From Chitinophaga pinensis (GTDB lineage Bacteria > Bacteroidota > Bacteroidia > Chitinophagales > Chitinophagaceae): DNA of 40,273 bases. Every line of letters starts with the position of its first letter. Positions within the stretch are counted from its first letter, which is position 1. Location of the stretch: assembly GCA_945877085.1 (NCBI GenBank), contig CAMCQV010000007.1:1-40273 (forward strand), written 5' to 3'. The notes below the pieces were generated by a model. That model searched no databases. It was not told the DNA's origin and worked only from the letters and a program-made list of their open reading frames with translations. This document shows, in pieces, positions 29,725-39,395 of this stretch. Made by a program: the position numbers and the translations under genes.

Positions 29725-29817
29725 AATTAAAAGTAAAATATATAAATATAATCCTGAGGGAACTTTTGAGCAGAGCGATAGAGAGCGAAGGATTGATATT
29801 TTATATTTACTTTAATT
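29725..29817. repeat. Long imperfect palindrome filling the convergent acs/POT gap, with structured core
   Basis: Left arm AATTAAAAGTAAAATATATAAATATAATCCT (29725-29755) against reverse complement of right arm AATTAAAGTAAATATAAAATATCAATCCT (29789-29817); core GAGGGAACTTTTGAGCAGAGCGATAGAGAGCGA. Confidence 0.75.
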
Positions 29818-29818
29818 A

Positions 29819-31324
29819 TTAATCCATTAAACTTTTTAATTTCTTAGACAATAAGAACAAAATGATGGACGCTATTCCTGCCATGAATACAAAGAACATA
29901 AAGAACTCATGCAAGTTGGTAATTTGATAGCCTGCGAAAGAAGTTGTTTTACCATTTTCAGGATACAATGTACTAAATACACCTGCTAATTTATTAGCGA
30001 ATGCATTGGCTGTAAACCATACTGCCATTAACAAAGAAGCAAATTTAACTGGTGCTAATTTATTGAATAAGGATAGTCCAATTGGAGACAAACAAAGCTC
30101 TCCAAAAGTGTGCATCATATACATACCAATTAACCAAATCATACTCACTTTAACCCCTGTGCCCACACCGTTCACACCTGTCGCAATCCATAAATAACCC
30201 AATGCCAATAACATCAAGCCCATCGCCATTTTAAATGGCGAAGAAGGTTCTCTTTTTGCTTTACCAAGTTTAATCCAAATCCAAGCAACCAAAGGTGCAA
30301 GTGTAACAACAAAGATGGAATTTAAAGATTGAAAGAAACTTGTTGGCACGACATAAAATCCTAAATCACGTTGTGTATTTTCAGATGCAAAAAAAGTAAG
30401 TGAGGCCCCTGCTTGTTCAAATGCACTCCAGAAAAAGATCACAAAGAAAGACACTGTAAATAAAACAGCCACCTTCTTTTTTTGAACACCATCTAATGAT
30501 TTATCTGAGAAAATAATGAATGCGATTAAAAGAATACATGCAATTAATAACCAGAATAAATAACTCACTACTTTAATATCGATATACACTAAAGCTATTG
30601 TAACTAAAGAAATTAGGAGTAGGAATCCTACCATCACTGGCAATTTCTGAAACAATTTTGGTGCATCATTTGGAGCATCACCAATGGAAGCTCCATCAGC
30701 ATCCACTAAATATTTTTTCTGAAATATCATTTGAGTAACCACACTTAAAAGCATGGCAATACCACCCGCTAAAAAGGCCCATTTAAAATCTCCATTGTTT
30801 CCTGTGTCTCCAAAAAATCCACAAACAATTGGACCTAGTGCACCGCCAGTATTAATACCCATATAAAAAATAGTATATGCTGCGTCAATTTTAGAATCCC
30901 CTTTTTTATACAATTGTCCCACCATGCTCGAGATATTTGGCTTAAAAAAACCATTCCCTGCAATCATACAACCCAATCCAGTATAAAATAAAGGCATTGC
31001 TAATGCGGCATTGTCATAAAAATGGCCACAAAAAAACAAGACAAATTCACCAATGGCCATGACCAATCCGCCTGCAATAATGGATCGCTTATTACCCCAA
31101 TAACGATCCGCGATATACCCACCCAATAAAGGTGTTAAGTAAATCAAACCTGTATAACTTCCGTACACTTGCGAAGCATCATTCTGATTAAAAGCCATTG
31201 CTTTCACTAAAAACAAAACCAAAATGGCACGCATACCATAGTAGTTAAATCGCTCCCACATTTCCGTTGCAAACAAGACATAGAGTCCTTTTGGATGTTT
31301 TTCTGCTACTGCTGACATATTCAA
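29819..31324 (-). CDS. POT/PTR family peptide MFS transporter
   Basis: HPKGLYVLFATEMWERFNYYGMRAILVLFLV, LTPLLGGYIADRYWGNKRSI, GNGFFKPNISSMVGQLY, AAYTIFYMGINTGGALGPIVCG. Confidence 0.95.
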   Translation of the reverse strand: MNMSAVAEKHPKGLYVLFATEMWERFNYYGMRAILVLFLVKAMAFNQNDASQVYGSYTGLIYLTPLLGGYIADRYWGNKRSIIAGGLVMAIGEFVLFFCGHFYDNAALAMPLFYTGLGCMIAGNGFFKPNISSMVGQLYKKGDSKIDAAYTIFYMGINTGGALGPIVCGFFGDTGNNGDFKWAFLAGGIAMLLSVVTQMIFQKKYLVDADGASIGDAPNDAPKLFQKLPVMVGFLLLISLVTIALVYIDIKVVSYLFWLLIACILLIAFIIFSDKSLDGVQKKKVAVLFTVSFFVIFFWSAFEQAGASLTFFASENTQRDLGFYVVPTSFFQSLNSIFVVTLAPLVAWIWIKLGKAKREPSSPFKMAMGLMLLALGYLWIATGVNGVGTGVKVSMIWLIGMYMMHTFGELCLSPIGLSLFNKLAPVKFASLLMAVWFTANAFANKLAGVFSTLYPENGKTTSFAGYQITNLHEFFMFFVFMAGIASIILFLLSKKLKSLMD

Positions 31325-31396
31325 TTGTATTTAATTGGTACAAAATAATAAAATCCCTTCAATAAATTTTACTTTCGTGCTGCAATCACCTTAATT

Positions 31397-32683
31397 ATGA
31401 ATATTTTACTAATTGGTTCCGGGGGAAGAGAACATGCATTGGCTTGGAAAATAGCACAAAGTTACCATTGTGATCATTTGTATATCGCTCCTGGAAATCC
31501 AGGTACAGCGGCTATTGGGACCAATTTACCCATTGCAATAGACGATTTTGAGGGAATGAAACAGACAGCCATAACCCACCAAATTGACATGATCATTGTT
31601 GGGCCAGAAGAGCCACTTGTAAAAGGCATTTATGACTTTTTTGCAAATGACCCAGCCACCGAAGCTATCAATGTGATAGGACCTTCTGCAGCAGCAGCAC
31701 AATTGGAAGGGAGTAAAGCATTTAGCAAGCATTTCATGCAAAGGCACCACATCCCAACAGCCGGATACGCCGAATTTACCATTGACAACTACGAAGAAGG
31801 GAAGCAATATATTGCCGCACATAGTTTACCCATTGTCTTAAAGGCAGATGGACTAGCTGCTGGAAAGGGTGTAATCATTGCCAAAACACATAATGAGGCC
31901 TTGGTAAGTTTTGAGTCCATGTTGCAGCATAAGCAATTTGGCACTGCGAGTGCAAGGGTGGTGATTGAGGAATTTTTAACAGGGATCGAAGTGAGTGTTT
32001 TTGCACTAACAGATGGCAAAAACTACCAAATTATAGGTCATGCAAAGGACTACAAACGAATAGGAGAAGGCGATACAGGACTAAATACGGGTGGAATGGG
32101 TTGTGTAAGTCCTGTGCCGTTTATGGATGATGCTTTTATGAAAAAAGTGGAAGAAAAGATTGTACTCCCTACCATCCAAGGCATTGCTAAAGAGGGATTG
32201 GTCTATAAAGGCTTTGTCTTTTTTGGCTTAATGAACTGTGATGGGGAACCTTCTGTCATTGAATACAATTGTCGACTTGGCGACCCTGAAACTGAAGTAA
32301 TTCTACCCCGTTTGCAAACCGACTTAGTGAGTATTTTAGCAGCCACCGATAATGGTACATTAGAAGATGTAAATATTGAATACCATGAGGGCGCATTTGC
32401 CACTGTAATGGCGGTAAGTGGCGGCTATCCTGGCGACTACCAAAAAGGATTCCCAATCACTGGTATTGAGCTAGTTACTAAAGAAACAAAAACCACGCTA
32501 TTCCAAGCTGGGACTGGATTTAAAGATGATGTCATTGTCACCAATGGAGGTCGAGTTTTAACCGTAACCGCGCAAGGTAATACCATTTCAGAAGCTGTCG
32601 ATACTTCAAAGAAAGCGCTAGCGCTGATTCAGTTCGAAGGCATGAATTTTAGAACAGATATTGGCTACGAGTTCAAGGCTTAA
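31397..32683 (+). CDS. purD: Phosphoribosylamine--glycine ligase
   Basis: MNILLIGSGGREHALAWKIA, APGNPGTA, VGPEEPLVKGI, VLKADGLAAGKGVIIA, NTGGMGCVSPVPF, EYNCRLGDPETEVILPRL. Confidence 0.97.
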   Translation: MNILLIGSGGREHALAWKIAQSYHCDHLYIAPGNPGTAAIGTNLPIAIDDFEGMKQTAITHQIDMIIVGPEEPLVKGIYDFFANDPATEAINVIGPSAAAAQLEGSKAFSKHFMQRHHIPTAGYAEFTIDNYEEGKQYIAAHSLPIVLKADGLAAGKGVIIAKTHNEALVSFESMLQHKQFGTASARVVIEEFLTGIEVSVFALTDGKNYQIIGHAKDYKRIGEGDTGLNTGGMGCVSPVPFMDDAFMKKVEEKIVLPTIQGIAKEGLVYKGFVFFGLMNCDGEPSVIEYNCRLGDPETEVILPRLQTDLVSILAATDNGTLEDVNIEYHEGAFATVMAVSGGYPGDYQKGFPITGIELVTKETKTTLFQAGTGFKDDVIVTNGGRVLTVTAQGNTISEAVDTSKKALALIQFEGMNFRTDIGYEFKA

Positions 32684-32735
32684 GTTTATTGGTTCACCTA
32701 CTCAAAAATTATTCTTGTTCATTTTTTTAAAAAGC

Positions 32736-32766
32736 TTTGTAGTTCAAGGATTTTAGATGATTTTTG
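32736..32766 (+). promoter_or_regulatory. Candidate mreB promoter: TTTG-N19-GATTTTTG
   Basis: TTTG at 32736-32739 and GATTTTTG at 32759-32766 (one mismatch to TAnnTTTG); ATG at 32801. Confidence 0.4.
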
Positions 32767-32800
32767 CATCATTCCAATGAATGTAAAACACTGAACGAAT

Positions 32801-33826
32801 ATGGGCTTATTTAACTTTTTCACCCAAGAGATTGCAATGGACTTGGGCACAGCAAATACACTGATCATCCACAACGACGAAGTGGTCGTAAACGAACCTT
32901 CAATTATTGCCTTGAACAGGAATAATATGAAAGAAGTTTTAGGTGTTGGAAAAAAGGCATTGTTGATGCATGAAAAAACACACGAAAGTATTAAAACAGT
33001 TCGTCCATTAAAAGATGGTGTGATCGCTGACTTTAACGCTGCGGAATTAATGATTCGCGAGTTGATGAAAATGATTTATCCTAAGAAGCCTTTATTCCCT
33101 CCAAGTTGGAGAATGGTCATTTGTATTCCATCTTCCATTACTGAAGTAGAAAAAAGAGCGGTGCGTGATAGTGCGGAACAAGCAGGTGCAAAAGAAGTTT
33201 ACATGATTCACGAACCAATGGCTGCTGCATTGGGTATTGGTATTGATGTAGAGGAGCCAGTTGGAAATATGATTATTGATATCGGAGGTGGTACAACAGG
33301 TATTACCGTGATTGCATTAGCAGGTATTGTTTGTGATCAAAGTATTCGTGTTGCTGGTGATGAATTTACTGCCGACATCATGGAAGCATTAAGACGTTAC
33401 CATAGTTTATTAATTGGTGAGCGTACTGCAGAACAAATTAAAATTCATGTGGGCGCTGCATTAAAAGATTTAGACAATCCACCAGAAGATATGCCAGTCA
33501 ATGGTAGAGACTTGGTGACAGGTATTCCAAAACAAATCATGGTCTCTTACCAAGAAGTGGCAGAGGCATTGGATAAAAGTATTATCAAAATCGAAGAAGC
33601 TATCTTAAAAGCTTTAGAGACCACACCTCCAGAACTTGCTGCAGACATCTATCGTAGAGGTTTATACATTACAGGTGGTGGTTCACTTTTAAGAGGTTTG
33701 GATAAAAGATTAAGTGCAAAAATTAAATTACCAGTTCATGTAGCTGACGATCCTTTAAAGAGCGTTGTGCGTGGAACAGGCATTGCATTGAAAAACTACC
33801 AACGTTTTCCATTTATTATGAGATAA
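32801..33826 (+). CDS. mreB: Rod shape-determining protein MreB
   Basis: IAMDLGTANTLIIHNDEVVVNEPSIIAL, RPLKDGVIADFNAAELMIRELM, MIIDIGGGTTGITVIAL, GLYITGGGSLLRGLDKRLS. Confidence 0.97.
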   Translation: MGLFNFFTQEIAMDLGTANTLIIHNDEVVVNEPSIIALNRNNMKEVLGVGKKALLMHEKTHESIKTVRPLKDGVIADFNAAELMIRELMKMIYPKKPLFPPSWRMVICIPSSITEVEKRAVRDSAEQAGAKEVYMIHEPMAAALGIGIDVEEPVGNMIIDIGGGTTGITVIALAGIVCDQSIRVAGDEFTADIMEALRRYHSLLIGERTAEQIKIHVGAALKDLDNPPEDMPVNGRDLVTGIPKQIMVSYQEVAEALDKSIIKIEEAILKALETTPPELAADIYRRGLYITGGGSLLRGLDKRLSAKIKLPVHVADDPLKSVVRGTGIALKNYQRFPFIMR

Positions 33827-33832
33827 TACCTA

Positions 33833-34687
33833 ATGAAGAATATCATTGGCTTTATACGACAGAACTTTACTTTTTTTAGCTTCCTGATACTGCAAATTGT
33901 ATCGTTGGTCATGTTGTCATCTTACAGCAAATCGCACGAAACTTTTTTTGGCAATTGGAATAATGCTGTTGCTGGAAATGTGAACTCCTACTACAATGAA
34001 TGGGCTTACTTTTTTGATTTAAAAGCAACCAATGCAAAGTTAGTTGCAGAAAATGTGGCACTCAGAAATGAGCTTGCACAAAATTTTATACCCTATGATA
34101 CGAGTGTAAAATCTGGAACATTGATTTTAAGAAAAGATAGTTTAGAGAAAATTAGAAAATTCTTTTACTACCCTGCTAAAGTGGTGGGTAACAGTTTTAC
34201 ACTTCAAAAAAATTATATCACGATTGAACGTGGCGCTCTAGAAGGTGTCAAAAAAGACATGGCGGCAATTAGTCCTGATGGATCCATTGTAGGTGTGGTG
34301 GTAGAAGTGAATGACCACTATAGTAAAATCATGAGTCTTTTACATCGAAATAGTAAAGTAAGTGCGATGTTAAAAAGAGATCGTATTGCTGGAAGTATAG
34401 AATGGGATGGAAAAAGTCCTGATATTTTATTGTTAAAAAATATTTCAAAAAGTGCTTCGCCTAAAATAGGAGACACTGTTTTGACAAGTCCTTACTCCTC
34501 TAGCTTTCCTGCACAATTAATGATCGGCAGGGTTACAAGTATTATTAAGGACCCTTCTAGTAATTTCTTGGCCTTGAATATTAAATCAGCCACCAATTTC
34601 TACAATTTAGAATTTGTATACTTGGTTGAAAACAAAAGAATGGACGCTCAAAACAATATTGAGCAAAAGGAGGAAGGCAATGAATAA
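33833..34687 (+). CDS. mreC: Rod shape-determining protein MreC
   Basis: N-terminal TM, coiled coil, VVGNSFTLQKNYITIERGALEGVKKDMAAISPDGSIVGVVVEVNDHYSKIMSLLHRNSKVSAML; syntenic with mreB. Confidence 0.93.
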   Translation: MKNIIGFIRQNFTFFSFLILQIVSLVMLSSYSKSHETFFGNWNNAVAGNVNSYYNEWAYFFDLKATNAKLVAENVALRNELAQNFIPYDTSVKSGTLILRKDSLEKIRKFFYYPAKVVGNSFTLQKNYITIERGALEGVKKDMAAISPDGSIVGVVVEVNDHYSKIMSLLHRNSKVSAMLKRDRIAGSIEWDGKSPDILLLKNISKSASPKIGDTVLTSPYSSSFPAQLMIGRVTSIIKDPSSNFLALNIKSATNFYNLEFVYLVENKRMDAQNNIEQKEEGNE

Positions 34688-35201
34688 TATCTTAAAAAAT
34701 AGCGCCAGATTTATACTCTTCTTATTGATACAAATTATCATTTTGAATGAGATCCCGCCTATCCACCAATTTATCACTCCTTATTTGTACTTTATTTTTA
34801 TCCTTTGGCTGCCATTTGGTACTAGCAGAATAGCGACTACTTTAATGGGTTTTGTCCTTGGATATAGCTTAGACGTATTTACCAATACCCCAGGATTGCA
34901 TGCAGCAGCAGCTACATTGGTTGGTTACCTTAGACCAACTATTTTAAATATTTTATTAGCGCAAGAATTATCTGAGGAAGTAAACAAGGAACCAAGTATT
35001 GGAACCATGGGTTGGGGACCATTTATGTTTTATATTTTTTCACTTACATTCATACATCACTTTTATTTAGTGTTATTAGAGTGGTTGCAATTTGGCAACT
35101 TTAGCTATTTCATAGGAAAAGTATTTTTTACAAGCGGGATGAGTATGCTATTGATTTTATTAGTAGAACTCTTACTGAACAGAAGGAAGCTAAAAAGATA
35201 A
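34680..35201 (+). CDS. mreD: Rod shape-determining protein MreD-like
   Basis: Multi-TM protein; ATG at 34680 overlaps mreC end by 8 nt (ATGAATAA); position in mreBCD-PBP2-rodA operon. Confidence 0.85.
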   Translation: MNNILKNSARFILFLLIQIIILNEIPPIHQFITPYLYFIFILWLPFGTSRIATTLMGFVLGYSLDVFTNTPGLHAAAATLVGYLRPTILNILLAQELSEEVNKEPSIGTMGWGPFMFYIFSLTFIHHFYLVLLEWLQFGNFSYFIGKVFFTSGMSMLLILLVELLLNRRKLKR

Positions 35202-35204
35202 TCC

Positions 35205-37283
35205 ATGTCAGTATACAATCAGAATCGAGGCGGCATTATTCAAATTATCATTGGTATTATTTTTTTTCTTATTGTAGCTCAATTGGTGAGTCTTCAAGTG
35301 GTATCTAATAAATATAAATTGGCTGCAGACAACAATGCCATATTTAGAAAAATTATTTACCCAGACCGTGGCATCATTTACGACAGAAAGAAGAGGGCCC
35401 TCTTAGAAAACACGATTAGTTATGACTTAGTGGTGATCCCTAACGAAGCTAAAGGGGTGGATACCACTGCATTATGTGCTATCCTAGATATAGATAAAGC
35501 TGAGTATAGCAAAAGAATTGTGGAAGCGATCATTAAAAACACAAGGGTGAAAGCAGGCGTCTTTGAACCCTTTTTAACACCCGAACTTTATGCGCAATTA
35601 AACGAAAACTTATACCGATTCCCAGGTTTTTCTTTGTCAGAACGTTCTATACGAAGTTATCCTTATAATACTGCTGCGCATGTATTGGGTTATGTAGCAG
35701 AAGTGGATGTGAATTTTTTAAAGAAGCATGAATCAGAAGGCTATGAGATGGGAGATTATGCAGGCATGACTGGATTAGAAAAAAATTACGAAACTGTTTT
35801 AATGGGTCAAAGAGGTGTAAAGCGTTTTTTAAGAGACAATAAAGGAAAGATACAAGGCCCTTATGAAAAAGGTGAATTTGATACAGTCGCCATTGCAGGA
35901 AAAAATTTATACACCAGCGTGGATGTACAAGTACAACAACTAGCAGAAAAATTATTGCAGAATAAAATTGGGAGTGCGGTTGCCATCAATCCTAAAACAG
36001 GTGGCGTGATTGCGATGGCTTCTAGTCCAGGCTACAACCCAAATTTATTGACAGGTAGTCAAAGAAGAAAAACAATTGGCAGATTACTTTTAGATACGGC
36101 TAGGCCTATCTACAATCGTGCGATTAAAGGACAATATCCCCCAGGTTCTACCTTTAAACCTTTAGGTGCATTAATTGCTTTAGATGAAGGATTGATCACG
36201 CCTAATTTTGGTTACAACTGTTTTGGATCTTATGGCGCCTGTGGTGATCCAAGAAAATGTGAACACCACAATGCGGGACACGCCGCTAATTTACAATTGG
36301 CATTGGCTTATTCTTGTAACTCCTATTTCTTACAGGTATTTAGAATGGCGATTGACAATCCAAAATACAAATCAGCTAAAGGCGGATACGTAAAGTGGAA
36401 AGAATACATGAACGCATTTGGATTTGGTCGTAAACTTGGTGTGGACTTGCCAAGTGAAAACAAAGCCAATATTCCTGATACGGCACAATACAATAAAGAC
36501 TTTGGGAATCCAAGGTATTGGAATAGCTGTTACATGTTAACCCTTGGAATTGGTCAAGATAGAATGACCGCTACCCCTTTGCAACTTGCTAATTCAATGG
36601 CATTCATCGCGAACGATGGGTATTATTATACACCGCATTTTGTAGATAGTATTGAAGCTGAAACCCAAGAAGAAGCAGCTCAATTAGCGCCTTTTAGAAA
36701 AAAACAAAAAGTAACAAAAATCCCTAAGGAATATTTTGATGTGATCAAGGAAGGAATGCATGATGTGACAGTGTATGGTACTGCAGCTTTCATTAAAGTA
36801 CCAGGTCATGACTATTGTGCTAAAACAGGAACAGCACAAAATCCACACGGAAAAAACCACTCTCTATTTGTTTGCTTTGCACCCAAAGACAATCCTAAAA
36901 TTGCAGTGGCAGTCATTGTAGAAAATGCAGGTTATGGATCTACCTGGGCTGGACCAATTGGGGGATTATTGATGGAACAATATTTAAATGATACCCTCAC
37001 AACAGAAAGTCAATTGAAAGCAGATAACCTTGCACAAGTTGACTTAATGCCACAAGCCATCAAGAATTGGTATGTACAAAATAATAAGTCTGCATACCTC
37101 ACCCCTATCGAATACAATAACGATGAATTATCTGACGTTTGGGATATGGAGATGTTAGCAGAAGGTGTGGTGAAAACAAAAACAAAAGACACTACCCCAC
37201 CTGCCCCATTGCCAAATACAGATAAAACGAATAAGGATAGCTTGCTTCCAAATACGGATAAAAAGAAAAAGCTCAATCCATAA
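35205..37283 (+). CDS. mrdA: Penicillin-binding protein 2
   Basis: PDRGIIYDRKKRALLENTISYDL; AGMTGLEKNYETVLMG; GQYPPGSTFKPLGALIALDEG (SxxK); YSCNSYF (SxN); AKTGTAQNPHG (KTG). Confidence 0.96.
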   Translation: MSVYNQNRGGIIQIIIGIIFFLIVAQLVSLQVVSNKYKLAADNNAIFRKIIYPDRGIIYDRKKRALLENTISYDLVVIPNEAKGVDTTALCAILDIDKAEYSKRIVEAIIKNTRVKAGVFEPFLTPELYAQLNENLYRFPGFSLSERSIRSYPYNTAAHVLGYVAEVDVNFLKKHESEGYEMGDYAGMTGLEKNYETVLMGQRGVKRFLRDNKGKIQGPYEKGEFDTVAIAGKNLYTSVDVQVQQLAEKLLQNKIGSAVAINPKTGGVIAMASSPGYNPNLLTGSQRRKTIGRLLLDTARPIYNRAIKGQYPPGSTFKPLGALIALDEGLITPNFGYNCFGSYGACGDPRKCEHHNAGHAANLQLALAYSCNSYFLQVFRMAIDNPKYKSAKGGYVKWKEYMNAFGFGRKLGVDLPSENKANIPDTAQYNKDFGNPRYWNSCYMLTLGIGQDRMTATPLQLANSMAFIANDGYYYTPHFVDSIEAETQEEAAQLAPFRKKQKVTKIPKEYFDVIKEGMHDVTVYGTAAFIKVPGHDYCAKTGTAQNPHGKNHSLFVCFAPKDNPKIAVAVIVENAGYGSTWAGPIGGLLMEQYLNDTLTTESQLKADNLAQVDLMPQAIKNWYVQNNKSAYLTPIEYNNDELSDVWDMEMLAEGVVKTKTKDTTPPAPLPNTDKTNKDSLLPNTDKKKKLNP

Positions 37284-37286
37284 ACT

Positions 37287-38636
37287 ATGTCATCTAATTA
37301 CGATAATAATTTTTCTAAAGGAACCGACCTTGCTGTGATTATTTTATATATGCTCATGGCCTGTATTGGTATCCTTGCTATTTTCATGGTTGAATACAAT
37401 CCCAATTCCGATTGGGCATCAAGTTTCATCAGTGGAAAAACGAGTTATAGTAAACAATTCTTTTTTTTAATTTTTTGTTCTTTTGTTGCAGTTTTTATTT
37501 TATTAGTAGACAGTAAAGTTTTTACTGCACTAGCAAACATATTATTTACAGGTGGCCTCTTATTGATGTTAGCCACCTTTGTGATTGGAAAAGAAATCAA
37601 TGGATCAAAAAGTTGGATACCTATTGCAGGCGGATTTAATTTACAACCAGCCGAATTGTGTAAAATTTTTACTGCACTTGCTTTAGCCAAATTTATCTCA
37701 AGGCCAGAAACCGATTTTACAAAACTTAAATCCCATTTAATTGCAGGAGCGATGATTGCACTGCCCGCAATACTATCCATTGGTCAACATGAATTAGGTT
37801 TGGCCTTGGTATACAGTGCATTCATATTTGCGATGTATAGAGAAGGTTTGCCCCCATTTATACTCATTGTTTTATTATCATTTGCAATACTTGTCATTGG
37901 AACCTTATTAATAGAACCTACGCTATTAGCGATCATTTTATCTGTAATTGCAGGACTCATTTTATTGTATTTAGGCAAACGTTTAAAACGCAATAAACAA
38001 CTCATTGTAATTATCATCAGTATATGGTTGATTTGTGTAGGCACGGTTCGTTTTGCAGTGCCTTATATTTTTAATAATGTATTTGAATGCTATCAAACAA
38101 CGAGAATTTATAGCATGGTTGGAAAAGAGTACGATTGTGGTTTGAATCAAAAAGCAGCCGCTAGTTTCGTTGAAAGTGGTAAAAAAAGCAGGAAGCCAGA
38201 CGACTACAATGTGAAGCAAAGTAAAATTGCCATAGGCTCTGGAGGATTTTGGGGAAGAGGCTTTTTAAAAGGGACGCAAACCAGGGGCAAATATGTGCCA
38301 GAGCAAAATACAGATTTTATTTTCACTTCTATCGGCGAAGCATTTGGCTTTGTAGGCACGTTTACTTTTTTAGGATTGTATTTATTTTTCTTGTTTAGAT
38401 TAATTCGTATTGCTGAACGACAAAGAAGTACATTCTCTAGGGTGTATGCCTATAGCGTTGTTGGTATTTTCTTTTTTCATATCGCTGTCAATATCAGTAT
38501 GACTATTGGATTATTCCCTGTAGTGGGTATCCCATTGCCATTAATCAGTTATGGCGGATCCTCCCTACTTACATTTACTGCTTTGGTATTTATTTTATTA
38601 AGATTAGATGCAGATAGGCAAATGGTACTTCGATAA
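37287..38636 (+). CDS. rodA: Rod shape-determining protein RodA (SEDS)
   Basis: KSWIPIAGGFNLQPAELCKI; QHELGLALVY; QSKIAIGSGGFWGRGFLKGTQTRGKYVPEQNTDFIFTSIGEAFGF; GIPLPLISYGGSSLLT. Confidence 0.95.
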   Translation: MSSNYDNNFSKGTDLAVIILYMLMACIGILAIFMVEYNPNSDWASSFISGKTSYSKQFFFLIFCSFVAVFILLVDSKVFTALANILFTGGLLLMLATFVIGKEINGSKSWIPIAGGFNLQPAELCKIFTALALAKFISRPETDFTKLKSHLIAGAMIALPAILSIGQHELGLALVYSAFIFAMYREGLPPFILIVLLSFAILVIGTLLIEPTLLAIILSVIAGLILLYLGKRLKRNKQLIVIIISIWLICVGTVRFAVPYIFNNVFECYQTTRIYSMVGKEYDCGLNQKAAASFVESGKKSRKPDDYNVKQSKIAIGSGGFWGRGFLKGTQTRGKYVPEQNTDFIFTSIGEAFGFVGTFTFLGLYLFFLFRLIRIAERQRSTFSRVYAYSVVGIFFFHIAVNISMTIGLFPVVGIPLPLISYGGSSLLTFTALVFILLRLDADRQMVLR

Positions 38637-38639
38637 TTG

Positions 38640-38647
38640 TATTTTTG
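38640..38647 (+). promoter_or_regulatory. Candidate -7 element (TATTTTTG) upstream of the MBL-fold gene
   Basis: TATTTTTG ends 4 nt before ATG 38652. Confidence 0.3.
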
Positions 38648-38651
38648 CAGT

Positions 38652-39395
38652 ATGCGTATTCATCCATTATCAGAAGGCAGTTTTAGTATTGATCAAACCA
38701 AAGTATTTGTTCCATTTGATACCCAAAGAGAACAAATACAAGATCGATCCAAAGGAAGCATTCTTGTAGAGATTCAACCATTTGTAGTCATTACCCAAAA
38801 GGATATCATTTTATTGGATACAGGCTTGGGATACATGAATAAACAAGGGGTATTACAGATTCACGAAAATTTAATGGCCATTGGGATCAATCCAAGTTCT
38901 GTATCGAAAGTGTTTATGAGTCACTTACATAAGGACCATGCAGGTGGGATGAGTTATGTGGATACGATATCTAAAGAACGTTACGTGAGTTTTCCATACG
39001 CCACCTATTATGTACAAAAAAGAGAATTTGAACTGGCCATGACCAATCCTACCGCCTCTTATATTAAAGAACAGTTTGAGTTCTTAACTGATTTTTCAAA
39101 AGTGGTTTGGCTAAATGATGATCAAGGTGTCATTGATGATAGCATTCATTATTTGCTCACAGGCGGGCATTGTCCTTATCATCAAGTGGCATGGATCAAA
39201 GAGGATGGGGAACAATTTTTCTTTGGTGCAGATGTGGCACCACAATTACAACAGCTCAAATCGAAGTTTGTAGCTAAGTACGATATGGATGGGAAACTAG
39301 CTATGGAATGGAGACAAAAATGGTGGGAACAAGGACAAGAAGAAGGTTGGCAATTTGCGTTTTACCACGATATCAAACATCCATTATTTAAATAG
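38652..39395 (+). CDS. MBL-fold metallohydrolase
   Basis: KDIILLDTGLG; VFMSHLHKDHAGGM (HxHxDH); LLTGGHCPYHQVAWI; FFFGADVAPQ. Confidence 0.88.
   Translation: MRIHPLSEGSFSIDQTKVFVPFDTQREQIQDRSKGSILVEIQPFVVITQKDIILLDTGLGYMNKQGVLQIHENLMAIGINPSSVSKVFMSHLHKDHAGGMSYVDTISKERYVSFPYATYYVQKREFELAMTNPTASYIKEQFEFLTDFSKVVWLNDDQGVIDDSIHYLLTGGHCPYHQVAWIKEDGEQFFFGADVAPQLQQLKSKFVAKYDMDGKLAMEWRQKWWEQGQEEGWQFAFYHDIKHPLFK

Noticed and set aside
37205-37283. LPNTDK in the PBP2 tail as a sortase signal
   Set aside because: Not LPxTG, no following hydrophobic helix, and not expected in this Gram-negative lineage.
38652-39395. MBL-fold protein as a quorum-quenching lactonase
   Set aside because: The HxHxDH motif is shared by many MBL enzymes; sequence alone does not support a lactonase call.
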